Source: Bryobacterales bacterium (GTDB lineage: Bacteria; Acidobacteriota; Terriglobia; Bryobacterales; Bryobacteraceae). Taken from it: a stretch of DNA of 64,000 nucleotides. Position 1 is the first letter of the stretch. Each line of letters begins with the position of its first letter. The stretch is from positions 62,001 to 126,000 of the forward strand of contig PLOR01000118.1 of NCBI GenBank assembly GCA_003142185.1, read 5' to 3'. Position numbers and translations under genes: made by a program. The notes under the pieces are model-generated. The model was given only the letters and a program-made list of their open reading frames with translations, was not told where the DNA came from and did no database searches. Below, piece after piece: positions 1 to 8,656 of this stretch.

Positions 1-1547
1 CGGAACTGCACCGCGTCACCGGGCTTCAGCGTGGCTTGCACCTTCTTCACATCCTCGATGTTGTTGATATGCTGCCCGGCGATGGCGATGATTACGTCGC
101 CCTTCTGCAGCCTGATGTCCTCGGCAAAGGAATTGGGTTCGACCTCGATCACTCGCACGCCGCCCTTTTCTTTGATGCCCAGCGTCTCGATCTGCCTCTC
201 GGCCAAGGTCTCGATCGTCATGCCGAAGCTCACCGTAGTGCCTTCCTGTTTCTCCGGCGCGGCTTCGTTGCCATTGCCGAACCGGTCGGGGAAGATCTGC
301 GCCAGGTCGGCCACCTGCACTTTGAGGTTCTGCCGCTTGCCTTCCCGCACCACCGTCACGTCGAGGGAATTGCCGACGGGCGTCGAGGTCACCATGCCAG
401 TCAGTTGATTGCCGTCGCGAACCGGCTTTCCGTTGATCGCCACCACCACGTCGCCATCCCTGATGCCGGCCTTGTCCGACGGCCCGCCGGGCGCCACGGC
501 CAACACGAACACTCCCTCGTTGACACCGCTGGCCTTCAGATTCGCCGTGGTTGTGGGATCGTCCGACTGGCCGAAAGAGATGCCGATGCCGCCGCGCGTA
601 ACTTTGCCGTCCTTGATGATGGCGTTGTACACCATCGCCGCGGTGTTGATGGGCAGTGCGAAGCCGATGCCTTCATACCCGCCGGACTCCGATGCGATAG
701 CCGTGTTAATGCCGACCACCTCGCCGCGCATGTTCAGCAGCGGGCCGCCGCTATTGCCCGGGTTGATGGCGGCGTCAGTCTGCAGAAAATGCTGGAACTG
801 CTTGTTGCCATCCACTTCGCGGTCCTTGGCGCTGATGATGCCGGCGGTCACCGTCTCCTGGTAAGCGAACGGGGAGCCGATCGCCACCGCCCAGTCACCC
901 ACCTGCACCGCGTCGGAGTTGCCGATCCGCGCCGGTTCCAGGCCGCTCTTGCCGGTCACCTTGATCACCGCCAGGTCGGTCACCGGATCCGCGCCCACCA
1001 GCTTGGCTTCGTATTCGGCCACGTCGCCGTGAAACTTCACCTGGATGCGGTCAGCCTTGTCGACCACGTGATTGTTGGTCAGAATGTAGCCGGCCCTGTC
1101 CACCACCACGCCGGAGCCCAACGCCTCGCTGCGATGCGATCTCGCGTTCGGGCCGCCTTCGCCGAACGGGTTGCCGAAGAAGCGGTATAGAAACTCGTCC
1201 ATCCCGCCGTTGCCATTGCCATTGCCCTCGCCCTGCTCCCCTTCGTCCGGCTGCATCTGGCGCCGCCGCGGGTGGGGGTTCTGCGTCATCTTCGGCAGGT
1301 AACTGGTCGAAATGCTGACTACCGAGGGCGCCACCTGCTTGGCGATCTGGGTGAACTGGGAGGGCAACTCAACCGCATTCGGAATCGTCAGCGGCGTCGC
1401 GTCCGGCGCGAAATTGCCCGTGTTGGGCCGGGCAGCCTTCACTCCCGTGCTGATCAGCGTGCCGATCACCACGCCGATTGCCAGTGTGAACACAATCAGG
1501 GTGAACGAAAGCAGCTTCTCGGTTCGTAACCTGTCGAAGAATTTCAT
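1..1547 (-). CDS. Periplasmic serine protease, HtrA/DegP family (3' end outside window)
   Basis: Envelope quality-control protease of the Do family. About 515 residues are visible, starting with ATG at 1547, and the gene runs off the window start. An N-terminal membrane anchor or signal segment covers about residues 13-35. It is followed by a Gly/Asn-rich linker (about 105-115) and a trypsin-like domain with the full triad: His about 160 in TNNHVV, Asp about 191 in TDLAV, Ser about 266 in GNSGGP. A PDZ domain follows (about 330-410) and a second PDZ begins before the sequence ends. It is the last visible gene of a minus-strand run, 67 bp after the EamA transporter gene. Whether it is DegP-, DegQ- or DegS-like in role cannot be told. 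Confidence 0.95.
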   Translation of the reverse strand, partial: MKFFDRLRTEKLLSFTLIVFTLAIGVVIGTLISTGVKAARPNTGNFAPDATPLTIPNAVELPSQFTQIAKQVAPSVVSISTSYLPKMTQNPHPRRRQMQPDEGEQGEGNGNGNGGMDEFLYRFFGNPFGEGGPNARSHRSEALGSGVVVDRAGYILTNNHVVDKADRIQVKFHGDVAEYEAKLVGADPVTDLAVIKVTGKSGLEPARIGNSDAVQVGDWAVAIGSPFAYQETVTAGIISAKDREVDGNKQFQHFLQTDAAINPGNSGGPLLNMRGEVVGINTAIASESGGYEGIGFALPINTAAMVYNAIIKDGKVTRGGIGISFGQSDDPTTTANLKASGVNEGVFVLAVAPGGPSDKAGIRDGDVVVAINGKPVRDGNQLTGMVTSTPVGNSLDVTVVREGKRQNLKVQVADLAQIFPDRFGNGNEAAPEKQEGTTVSFGMTIETLAERQIETLGIKEKGGVRVIEVEPNSFAEDIRLQKGDVIIAIAGQHINNIEDVKKVQATLKPGDAVQF

Positions 1548-1614
1548 GGGATATCTTACTCCTGCGCTACACGCCACCCGGCCTCAAAACGCACCGGACA
1601 GCCGGTCACTCTAA

Positions 1615-2538
1615 TTAAGATGGATGTGGCCGCGAAGCCCATGGTTTCACCTCCACCAGCACCACTCCTCCCAGAATCAGGCCAGCGCCCGCGGCGGCTC
1701 GTCCGGAAAGGCCCTCCCCGGTCAAGAAGTACGAAGTCAGCCAAGCCGTTACCGGCTCCAGCATGTAAATCAGTGCCGTACGAGTAGAAGTAGTATACCG
1801 CTGAGCCCACGCCTGGATGGTGAATGCCAGTGCCGTGGCCAACAACCCTGTCACCAGTATCGCGCAGACCACGGACGGGCGCCACTGGACGCGCGGCTTC
1901 TCCATCCACCACAACAGCGACCAGGACCACACGGCCGACGTCGCGATTTGCGTCACCGACAGCAGCTCGAAGCTCACCGTGCCCGAATAGTGACCCAGCG
2001 TGACGATGTGCGCCGCGAAGGCGAAGGCGCACGCGAGCGTCAGCAGGTCGCCCCGGCTGATGGCTCCGATGCTGCCATTGAGCGTCATCAATGCCATCCC
2101 CACGGTGGCTACCAGCAACCCGGCGACCTCCGCCACCTGTGGTCTGATCCGATAAGCCACCGCCGCCAGCACCGGCACCAGGACCGAGCACAGCCCCGTG
2201 ATGAACGCCGACTTGGGCGCGCTGGTGAGCCGCAGGCCGAGCGTCTGCGTCAGGTAGCCGGCAAACAGCAAGCTGCCGATCAGCACCCCCGCGCCCACCG
2301 ATTTCCAGTCGCGCGCGCTTTTGCCCACCCCGCGGAACAGCACCAGTAGCGCGACCGTCGCCAGGGAAAACCGCAGCGCCAGAAAATAGAGCGGAGAGAT
2401 GCCCGCCAGCGCCGATCTCACCACTACGAAGGTGGCGCCCCAAATCAGCGCGTTCCAGACCAGCAGCGCTTCCGCGGCGCGCTCCCGGCTCACTTGGGGG
2501 ATTGGCAGGCGGAAGCGCCTGCCCCACTCGAGGCTCAC
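1615..2538 (-). CDS. EamA/DMT-superfamily exporter
   Basis: About 307-residue integral membrane protein of the drug/metabolite transporter superfamily, with the two EamA repeats (roughly 20-150 and 160-290) and about ten hydrophobic helices. The likely role is export of a small metabolite; the substrate is unknown. I place the start at the GTG at 2538 because it forms a GTGA overlap with the stop of the upstream peptidase gene, which suggests translational coupling. A second GTG at 2493 also fits, because the first EamA helix begins just after it. The roughly 15 residues between the two starts are encoded largely by a PAL-A palindrome and are probably not part of the ancestral protein. Confidence 0.85.
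   Translation of the reverse strand: MSLEWGRRFRLPIPQVSRERAAEALLVWNALIWGATFVVVRSALAGISPLYFLALRFSLATVALLVLFRGVGKSARDWKSVGAGVLIGSLLFAGYLTQTLGLRLTSAPKSAFITGLCSVLVPVLAAVAYRIRPQVAEVAGLLVATVGMALMTLNGSIGAISRGDLLTLACAFAFAAHIVTLGHYSGTVSFELLSVTQIATSAVWSWSLLWWMEKPRVQWRPSVVCAILVTGLLATALAFTIQAWAQRYTTSTRTALIYMLEPVTAWLTSYFLTGEGLSGRAAAGAGLILGGVVLVEVKPWASRPHPS
2504..2527. repeat. PAL-A palindrome at the start of the EamA gene
   Basis: Near-perfect palindrome with core ggcaggcggaagcgcctgcc followed by ccac. Copies with the same core occur at 26498, 37933 and as an inverted pair at 42462-42549. This copy lies between two possible GTG starts of the transporter gene. Confidence 0.85.
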
Positions 2539-3770
2539 CGGCCATCGCTCCCCGGCTCGGGCAGTTGGGGCCCGAGCAACAGCAACATCAGCAGGAAGAT
2601 GCGTTTCAGTCCCAGGTCGCGCCCTTCCGGCCGGAACCATTCCTGCAACGTGTGCGCCCCGCCGCCCACGCCGCCCGCGCCGATGGCGATGGCCGGCGTG
2701 CCCAGCGACAGGGGAATATTGGCGTCGGTCGAGGCGCAATCGAGACGCGACCGAATGCCCAAGTGCGCGTCCACTGCCCGGATATATTTGAGGATGGGCG
2801 CATCGTCGGCCAGCGCCGCCGCCGGCCGCGAGCCGATCTCTTTGAGACGCGAGGTAACCTGGCCGCCCGAAGCGCGCTGGTTCTCGGTTTCCCGCGCGCG
2901 CTCCACGGCCTGCTCCAGCGCGCCAACCAGCTCGTCCATCTTCTGGTTGCTTTCCGAGCGGATGTCGATTTTGGCGCGCGCCGCCTGTGCGATCGCGTTC
3001 ACGCCCGCGCCACCTTCGATCAGCCCCACGTTGATGGCCGACTTGGGCGAGCCAGCGACCGCCGTATCCGCGAACAGAGCTACCGCCCGGCACAGCGCAT
3101 GCACCGGATTGCCAACGCCAAAATCGCTCCAGCTATGGCCGCCCGGGCCGTTGAACACGGCCTCGAAGCGCCGGCTGCCCAATGCCCGGCAGGTGATGTG
3201 ATCGGTGTTGGCGCCATCTGCCACCACGAACGCCGCGATGCGCCGCGCCAGCCCCGATTGCTTGCACAGATAGCGCATGCCGAGCAGATTGCCTTCGCCT
3301 TCCTCGCCCACGTTGGCCACCAGCAGCGGGCTCAGCGCGAATTCGGGCAGGCGCGGCCCCGACTTCCAGGCACGGGCGAAGCCGAGCAGCGCGGCCAGGC
3401 CGGCGCCGTTGTCGCATACGCCGGGGCCTCGAAAGCGTCCGTCGGCATCCACCTCGATTTCGTCTTTTGACCGCGCCGGAATTACCGTGTCGAGATGCGC
3501 CGTCAGCGCCACGTACGGCCCATCGCCGGAGGCTGCGATCGCATTGCCCACGCGGTCGATCGAAGCCTCCCAACCGAGCGCGCGGAACTGCTCCAGAAAC
3601 CACGCCGCCCGGTCGGCCTCCTGAAACGTCGGCGCCGGAATGCGGCACAGCTCCAGGTGCTTTTCGCTGATCCACTGCTTCTCGCGCGTGAACCATTGCA
3701 GGCACTCCTTCACCCCGCGATGATCCGCCAATTGGTTGAGGTTCACCCCGTCCGCCGCGCCGACAGCCAT
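2535..3770 (-). CDS. M20-family metallopeptidase (PepT/carboxypeptidase-like)
   Basis: Zinc aminopeptidase or carboxypeptidase of the M20/M25/M40 clan, 411 residues. The metal and catalytic positions are visible in order: His-x-Asp in TAHLDT, Asp in the CDNGAG motif, a Glu pair in GEEGEGN, Asp in VVADG, and a late His in AHTLQEW. A dimerisation insert lies around 190-300 (GPGGHSW and following). It ends in a GTGA overlap with the EamA exporter gene, so the two may be co-expressed, for example peptide breakdown followed by export of a product; that link is inference. The start is ATG 3770. No signal peptide is seen, so it is probably cytoplasmic. Confidence 0.9.
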   Translation of the reverse strand: MAVGAADGVNLNQLADHRGVKECLQWFTREKQWISEKHLELCRIPAPTFQEADRAAWFLEQFRALGWEASIDRVGNAIAASGDGPYVALTAHLDTVIPARSKDEIEVDADGRFRGPGVCDNGAGLAALLGFARAWKSGPRLPEFALSPLLVANVGEEGEGNLLGMRYLCKQSGLARRIAAFVVADGANTDHITCRALGSRRFEAVFNGPGGHSWSDFGVGNPVHALCRAVALFADTAVAGSPKSAINVGLIEGGAGVNAIAQAARAKIDIRSESNQKMDELVGALEQAVERARETENQRASGGQVTSRLKEIGSRPAAALADDAPILKYIRAVDAHLGIRSRLDCASTDANIPLSLGTPAIAIGAGGVGGGAHTLQEWFRPEGRDLGLKRIFLLMLLLLGPQLPEPGSDGR

Positions 3771-3852
3771 CTGTTCGAGTGTAGCAGCCGTGAAGCGGGG
3801 ACTGTCCTCGCGTTGCGCCGCCGCGCTATCATCAATCGAAGGTTGTCATAGC

Positions 3853-4107
3853 ATGACTCGGATCAAGGCCAGCGGCGAGGAACACGAGCGCTCTTCGGCG
3901 AAAACGAAAACCGCAACCCAGGCGGACTGCCGCAAAGCGGGGACTGGCACGAATTTCGCCGCCTTTGCGAAACTTCGTGCCTGTACTCGCTTTGCCCCGC
4001 GTGGCGAGGGGCGCTGGATGCGATTTGCCGGGCTGGTGGAAACCGGCGACCCGCGTTCTTCGCGGTCCATCGACGACATCGTTTATAGCAAAGGCCCGGC
4101 GCGCTGA
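3853..4107 (+). CDS. Small ORF, possible antitoxin remnant carrying a repeat
   Basis: An 84-residue ORF in the 377-bp gap between the peptidase gene and the next minus-strand gene. Its last 29 residues (from MRFAGLVETGDP) resemble, by eye, the C-terminal tails of small antitoxins found next to PIN-domain toxins. The middle is encoded by a hairpin repeat, and no toxin gene is adjacent. It may be a broken gene rather than an expressed one. No clear ribosome binding site precedes ATG 3853. Confidence 0.3.
   Translation: MTRIKASGEEHERSSAKTKTATQADCRKAGTGTNFAAFAKLRACTRFAPRGEGRWMRFAGLVETGDPRSSRSIDDIVYSKGPAR
3946..3981. repeat. Hairpin repeat inside the small ORF
   Basis: Inverted arms ggcacgaatttcg and cgaaacttcgtgcc around a short loop, preceded by gcggggact. 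This looks like a dispersed palindromic element. A partial match (agcggggactg) occurs about 150 bp upstream near 3793. Confidence 0.6.
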
Positions 4108-4147
4108 TCGCTAATCCGCTTGCCGCGCCACGCTTGGCCGCGCGCGC

Positions 4148-4573
4148 CTATTTCTTCGGCTCTGGCGGCGGGCGGCGGTAGATGGTTTGAAAGTCTGGCT
4201 GGGAGTTGAACACGTAGTTGGTGCTCGAGCTGGTAGTCTCACCCGGCACGTTGTTCGGCGACTCGGCAGCCGTCTTCGCATCCGCGGTTTCGACCGTCGA
4301 TCGTGTTTCCTTGGTGACCCGGCCGCCGGTCTTCAAAGGCCGGTAGTCGATGCGGTCGATCTGGTCTTTGGGAATCGCCAGCTCTTCGTTCTTGAGCACA
4401 ATGATGAGCGAATCCGGGTTGGCCTCTTCCATCTTGGCCAGGATCGGATGCATGCCGCCCTTCTTGAAGATCCGCAGTTCGGTTCCGCTTTTCAGGTCCC
4501 GAACCTTCGTCCAGGGTTCGTCAGCCGCAAATGCCGTCACGGCGGCGAGAAGCACGATCACAAGCCCACGCAT
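4148..4573 (-). CDS. Small secreted protein of unknown function
   Basis: 141 residues from ATG 4573, which has an AGAGG ribosome binding site 9-13 bp upstream. The longer in-frame start at 4657 lacks one and would bury the signal peptide. The signal peptide is about 1-17 (hydrophobic, ending TAFAA). A basic, mixed alpha/beta region follows (about 20-90) and then a low-complexity Ser/Thr/Asn and Pro-rich tail. The middle section (resistance to hydrophobic collapse, DSLIIVLKNEELAIP) suggests a small beta-domain, but I do not recognise the family. It is probably exported to the periplasm. Confidence 0.7.
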   Translation of the reverse strand: MRGLVIVLLAAVTAFAADEPWTKVRDLKSGTELRIFKKGGMHPILAKMEEANPDSLIIVLKNEELAIPKDQIDRIDYRPLKTGGRVTKETRSTVETADAKTAAESPNNVPGETTSSSTNYVFNSQPDFQTIYRRPPPEPKK

Positions 4574-4674
4574 TGCTTCGATTACCTCTCTGATCCGGAG
4601 TCTAGCAGGAATCGCCGACGATCTCGTGACCAAAAAGGGCCAATTCACGATCCGCAAACGCGGGCCACGTTTCG

Positions 4675-4705
4675 GTAGGCCGGGCCGGGTGTGCCCGGCC
4701 CCTAC
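4675..4705. repeat. GC-rich palindrome with gtag/ctac ends
   Basis: Hairpin gtaggccgggccggg, short loop, cccggcccctac. It lies in the intergenic space 4574-4869, which also holds a second small repeat (gtagtggcgagcgatgcctc) near 4725. It could act as a terminator stem for either flank, but has no T-run. Confidence 0.6.
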
Positions 4706-4869
4706 GGACGGCGGTCGGGCGCTGTAGTGGCGAGCGATGCCTCGCCCGCGTGTCGCGCGACAAATCGCTATCGTAATTGCGGAATGGCGAACTTAGCGTA
4801 GGCTCAGAGAGCGCCGACTGCTTCGACTCCCCACGGATTGCGCCCTAACTCGGCTCCCGCCCCAAATCC

Positions 4870-6216
4870 CTACTCCGGCAGCGGCTGGCCTTTGGTTTCC
4901 GGCGCGAAGGGCAGCGCACACAATCCGACCAGGAAGACCGAGCACATCGCGACACCGGCGTAGCGCATCGCATCGGGGCCGTGAAACACGCTGCTGGTGA
5001 GCAGGCCCAGCGTCAGCGGACCCCCGGCCGCCACGATGCGGCCGACGTTATAGCAGAAGCTGGTGCCCGTGCTGCGCAAACGCGTGGGGAATAGTTCCGG
5101 CAGATAAATCGCATAGCCGCCGAACAGCGCGAGCTGCGTGAAGCCCATCGCCGGCACCATCCAGAACATCTGGCCGATGGTGTTGAGTTTCCAAAACGTG
5201 AAGGCCGTCATGCCGAGGGCGGCCAGGAAGCTGATGGCAAACGCGGTGCGCCGGTTGGTCCGCTGGGTCAGCCAAGTGAAGGCGTGAACGCCGAAAAAGG
5301 AGCCGGCGTTTTGCAACAGCGAAGTCACGCCCAGCCACATGGTGGTCTTGCCGGCCAGCGCGGCGCCGGCGATGCCCTGCGCGCGGAAAGTTCGTTCGAG
5401 AATTGGGCGGAACAGGTCATAGCTGAAGAAGCCGATGCCCCACAATCCCACCACGCCGGAGAACGCCAGCAACAACCCGACGATCGAGTTGCGCCGCCAG
5501 CGCGGGTTGCCCAGCAGCTCCGCGAACGAGCCCATGCGCTTTTTTTCGGCCTTTGCCTTCAGCCACTGGTCCGGCTCGCGTAGCTTCTTGAACACGATCA
5601 GCGCCAGAGGCGCCGGCGCCGCGCCGGCCAGAAATTCCCATCGCCAGGCGTGGGCGATGAGCCCGGCCTGCTGCACTTGCCCCAAAACGATCACGGTGGT
5701 GGCGGCGACCATGTTGCCCACCGCGGAAAACGCCTGCACCATACCCAGCGCGTAGGGGCGTGCGCGCTCGGGAACCACCTCCGCCACCAACGCCACGCCC
5801 ACTGCGAATTGCCCGCCCACCCCCAGGCCGCACAGGAAGCGGTAAACGTTGAAATCCCAGACGCCGGTGGAAAGCAGGCTCATGCCGGTGAATATGGTGT
5901 AGGCGAGGATGGTCAGCATCATGGTCTTGGCGCGGCCGAGCCGGTCGCCCAGGATGCCAAATACCACGCCGCCGAGTCCCCAGCCGATCATGAAGACCAT
6001 GGTCGAGATGCCGGCCTGCTGCGCCACCGCTCCCGGCGCGGCCGAGCCGCCCATCAGGTCGCGCAGCGCAGGCACCCGCGCCAGGTTGAAAAGCTGCTGC
6101 GCCATGGTGTCGAACATCCAGCCGATCGCGGCCACCCCGACCACGAACCACTGATAGCGGTTGAGATCCCGATACCAGGCATAGGCGGGCGTCTTCGACG
6201 GACTGGGATTTGCCAT
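4870..6216 (-). CDS. Major facilitator superfamily transporter
   Basis: Secondary carrier of about 448 residues with twelve predicted helices. The MFS loop 2-3 signature is seen as LGDRLGRAKT, with a related motif in the second half. Overall layout resembles the sugar/metabolite-H+ symporter groups (SP, AAHS, MHS). The substrate cannot be deduced. I choose ATG 6216 (MANPSPSK) rather than the upstream in-frame ATG 6240 because the homologous part begins there. It is the only gene between two repeat-filled gaps, so it is probably monocistronic. Confidence 0.9.
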   Translation of the reverse strand: MANPSPSKTPAYAWYRDLNRYQWFVVGVAAIGWMFDTMAQQLFNLARVPALRDLMGGSAAPGAVAQQAGISTMVFMIGWGLGGVVFGILGDRLGRAKTMMLTILAYTIFTGMSLLSTGVWDFNVYRFLCGLGVGGQFAVGVALVAEVVPERARPYALGMVQAFSAVGNMVAATTVIVLGQVQQAGLIAHAWRWEFLAGAAPAPLALIVFKKLREPDQWLKAKAEKKRMGSFAELLGNPRWRRNSIVGLLLAFSGVVGLWGIGFFSYDLFRPILERTFRAQGIAGAALAGKTTMWLGVTSLLQNAGSFFGVHAFTWLTQRTNRRTAFAISFLAALGMTAFTFWKLNTIGQMFWMVPAMGFTQLALFGGYAIYLPELFPTRLRSTGTSFCYNVGRIVAAGGPLTLGLLTSSVFHGPDAMRYAGVAMCSVFLVGLCALPFAPETKGQPLPE

Positions 6217-6249
6217 GCAGCAGCTATTGTAGTGCGGCACGCGGAAGCC

Positions 6250-6372
6250 GTAGCGCCGGCGGTCTCGGCCGCCGGTGTTTTTCGGAGCGGTCTGGCGGCG
6301 TGCCCCGAACCGTGGCCGTGGTCAAGCGCGCAAAATGCGGGCACCGGCGGCAAAGACCGCCGGCGCTACCGA
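6250..6372. repeat. PAL-C inverted pair
   Basis: Two PAL-C copies in opposite orientation: gtagcgccggcggtct at the left and agaccgccggcgctac at the right, about 90 bp apart. Each copy also carries a caccggcgg-type arm. A compact version of the same pair is at 52291-52350. The pair fills the gap between the MFS gene and a truncated gene. Confidence 0.75.
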
Positions 6373-6385
6373 AAAAGGAGTCCGT

Positions 6386-7009
6386 CTACTTGGCGAAGGT
6401 GATGTCCGACTCGGCCTCGAACCTGCGGTAGTTTCGGAAATCGATCTCGTTCTTCATGCAGGTCGAACCGCCGCTCATGCAGGCCAGGTTCGCGCTCTTG
6501 ATGGGCAGTAGGTAGTTTTCCTTGCCGATGCGAACGAAATCGTAATCGAGCGTGGATTCGGCTTTGTCGTAAGTGAAGCCGGCCGGCAGCGAACTGGTCC
6601 GCATCTCCAGGCGCAGAACGCGGTGGCGTTCCTTGTCGATCCACAGGGTGCCGTTGTAAGCGGGCGATTCGGAGCGGCCGTCGGGGTTGACGATGACCCA
6701 GCGCGAGTTGGCTTGGCGCACACTAAAATCGTATCGGTACGCGTCCCTCCCCACGATCCTGTCATCGCCGCGGCGGACAAAAGCCGCGTCGGTTTGGGGC
6801 GAAAGGAGAGTCCTGAGCGTGGTCACAAACTCGCCGGTCGACCAGGCGCCGGTCTTCTCCACCGGTTTGGGGGCTGGTTTTCCATCGACGAGGATGTTGC
6901 GATATTCCTCCTCGTCATTCACGCAGACCACATCGGCGGTCACCGCGCCATCGGGCCGCCACGTCGCCCCGTTGGAGAAGCTGCGGTAGCGCCGCCCCCT
7001 AAGCGCGCG
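6386..7009 (-). pseudogene. 5'-truncated gene of a secreted acidobacterial family
   Basis: The reading frame is open from directly after the stop codon of the upstream DUF2911 gene (TAG at 7012-7010) to 6386. It reads like the C-terminal two thirds of a secreted outer-membrane-lipoprotein-like family common in Acidobacteria: GAWSTGEF, then a hydrophobic beta-rich section (YDFSVRQ, WIDKERHRVLRLEM) and a final IDFRNYRRF motif. Family-like sequence continues upstream of the only plausible start (GTG 6943), and no signal peptide or ATG is present. I therefore read it as a gene that lost its 5' end. A 185-residue product from GTG 6943 is possible. Confidence 0.6.
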
Positions 7010-8146
7010 CTAATTGATCGAAGTGCTGCCTTTAGTCAAGGCCTCGATCATGGCTTCCAAGGTCTTCCGATTCAGATCGTCCGGAGCTTGCGGCAATGCC
7101 TTTTTGGCGTGCTCCAAGGCCTGCTTAGCGTCACCGGTGGCGGCATAGCCCCGCGCCAGCCCCACGTGTACCGGCCAGGCATCGCCATTGCGCTCGGCGT
7201 TGTATTGGAAGACCTTCATGGCCTCGTCGAATTTCTTTTCACTGAGAAGTTGGCGTCCGTACTGGTGGATGTCGAACGGCGTGGCGGTGGGGGAGTGCAG
7301 GGCCGCCTCCATGATGGGCTTCGCTTCCGCCTCGCGGCCCAATTTGGTTAGGATTTGAGCCTTCACGCTGAGGGTACCGAAATTCTGCTCGCCAACGAAC
7401 GGCATGCTGATGGCTGCATCGGCCCATTGCAGAGCCTGGTCGAGGCTCTTATTCACCTTCAGGCAATACTGCGCGGCGGCTATGTAGGCCTGGTAGCTGA
7501 ACCCCGGCACCGTCGTCAGTTCCTCGCGGAGGTGTGAGATGTAGATGTCGGCTATATTCGGGACCTTGATGTTCCACGGCACGGCGAGGTCTTCCCACTG
7601 CAACTCAACGGTGGCCTCCTCGGGATGCCGGGCTGTGAAGTCATAGGTCAGCCATTCGCGGTAGTCGCTCTTGTGTGGCTTCACCGTGACACGGAGCGCG
7701 TCGTGGCTGGCATCGTAGAAAAAGCTGCCCCAAGCTCCGGCATCCTTGGAGAAGATCACGGTCCAGGTCTCTTCCCCGGGTATCATGTGCAATCCATAGC
7801 GGCCGGCTGGCAAAGGCTGCCCTTCAATGGTCACATCGTGGGAGACCGCGAACACCGTGTTTTCGTTGGCGCCGGCCCGCCAGGGATCGGGTTTTCCGTT
7901 GCCGAAACTGGTGGTCGAAAGCCCATACGGCACGAGTTTGCCCCAGATCTGGCCGTGCCGGTCCTTGCCATCGGGCCCATGGACGGCCGGGCTCGAGTAA
8001 TCGATCGTGACCTGAACCGGGCCTATATATTGGGTCACCACGCCTTTCTGGTTGTTTCCGCTGGGCGGGAGCGTCAATCCGGCAAATTGCGCGGACAGAG
8101 CCCCAGCCATGACAAAAGGCAGCATTGTGCGAGAAATTAGCGACAT
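7010..8146 (-). CDS. DUF2911 domain and TPR protein, secreted
   Basis: 378 residues. The signal peptide is about 1-19 (ends GALSAQ). A DUF2911 domain follows at about 40-190, recognised by the order SPAVHGPDGKDRHGQIWG, VPYG, WRAGANENTVF, LPAGRYGLHMIP, WTVIFSKD. The rest is helical with about three tetratricopeptide-type repeats (210-375), ending ALEHAKKALPQAPDD. DUF2911 proteins are periplasmic or outer-membrane-associated and of unknown function; TPRs suggest protein binding. The start ATG 8146 follows a gap with a tandem ttaagggttgttaag. The truncated gene begins right after its stop. Confidence 0.9.
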   Translation of the reverse strand: MSLISRTMLPFVMAGALSAQFAGLTLPPSGNNQKGVVTQYIGPVQVTIDYSSPAVHGPDGKDRHGQIWGKLVPYGLSTTSFGNGKPDPWRAGANENTVFAVSHDVTIEGQPLPAGRYGLHMIPGEETWTVIFSKDAGAWGSFFYDASHDALRVTVKPHKSDYREWLTYDFTARHPEEATVELQWEDLAVPWNIKVPNIADIYISHLREELTTVPGFSYQAYIAAAQYCLKVNKSLDQALQWADAAISMPFVGEQNFGTLSVKAQILTKLGREAEAKPIMEAALHSPTATPFDIHQYGRQLLSEKKFDEAMKVFQYNAERNGDAWPVHVGLARGYAATGDAKQALEHAKKALPQAPDDLNRKTLEAMIEALTKGSTSIN

Positions 8147-8250
8147 AGTGCAGGTTGGACGCGGGAGGGCGCTGGAAGGTAACGCCAGAAGTCGGGACAG
8201 TCTTGTGTCTTAACAACCCTTAACAATCTGGTTCGTCATCCCGGCGAAGG

Positions 8251-8484
8251 TCAAGCGCGCTCGCGATCGCTCCCTATACTTTGCTCGGGAGTCTGGTCCG
8301 AAGCCGGCTTTTGCGGCGGCATCAGTTCCCCGGCCGCGTTTTGCAGCCGCCGCTCGCAGGTCTTCCACTCGCCAACATTGCAGTCGGGCTTCCGGCAGTC
8401 GAATTCACAGAGGGCATCTTCTGCCGGAACATCTTCAACGATTTGCCGCCGTAGCCATTCCCATGCGGACCGAACCAGATTCAT
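8251..8484 (-). CDS. Small cysteine-containing conserved protein
   Basis: 77 residues from ATG 8484. The N-terminal half is amphipathic and acidic (WEWLRRQIVEDVPAEDALCE). The middle contains four cysteines in the pattern C-x3-C-x4-C-x7-C (from about residue 26), and the C-terminus is low complexity. I believe similar small proteins occur in other Bryobacterales, but this is from memory. No function is known. The longer frame from 8697 overlaps a structured region and has no coding look. Confidence 0.55.
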   Translation of the reverse strand: MNLVRSAWEWLRRQIVEDVPAEDALCEFDCRKPDCNVGEWKTCERRLQNAAGELMPPQKPASDQTPEQSIGSDRERA

Positions 8485-8656
8485 AGGCCCCCACAGACTT
8501 GCATCCCCTATGTGCATTCTAGCACTGACGGTGGCTCGTCGAATTACCGCACGCAGAATTTGCACGCGAGCGCAGTTTTTGTTGTGCTGCCTTTGATTCC
8601 CGATTGGGTCAGGCTTGTGGGGGCACATGCCTAGCCCGCGTCCGCAATCGGAACAT

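Noticed and set aside
36-1190. 384-residue plus-strand ORF over the HtrA region
   Set aside because: The opposite strand encodes a complete catalytic triad of HtrA; the plus-strand ORF has a His/Ala/Arg-rich composition typical of a shadow frame in high-GC DNA.
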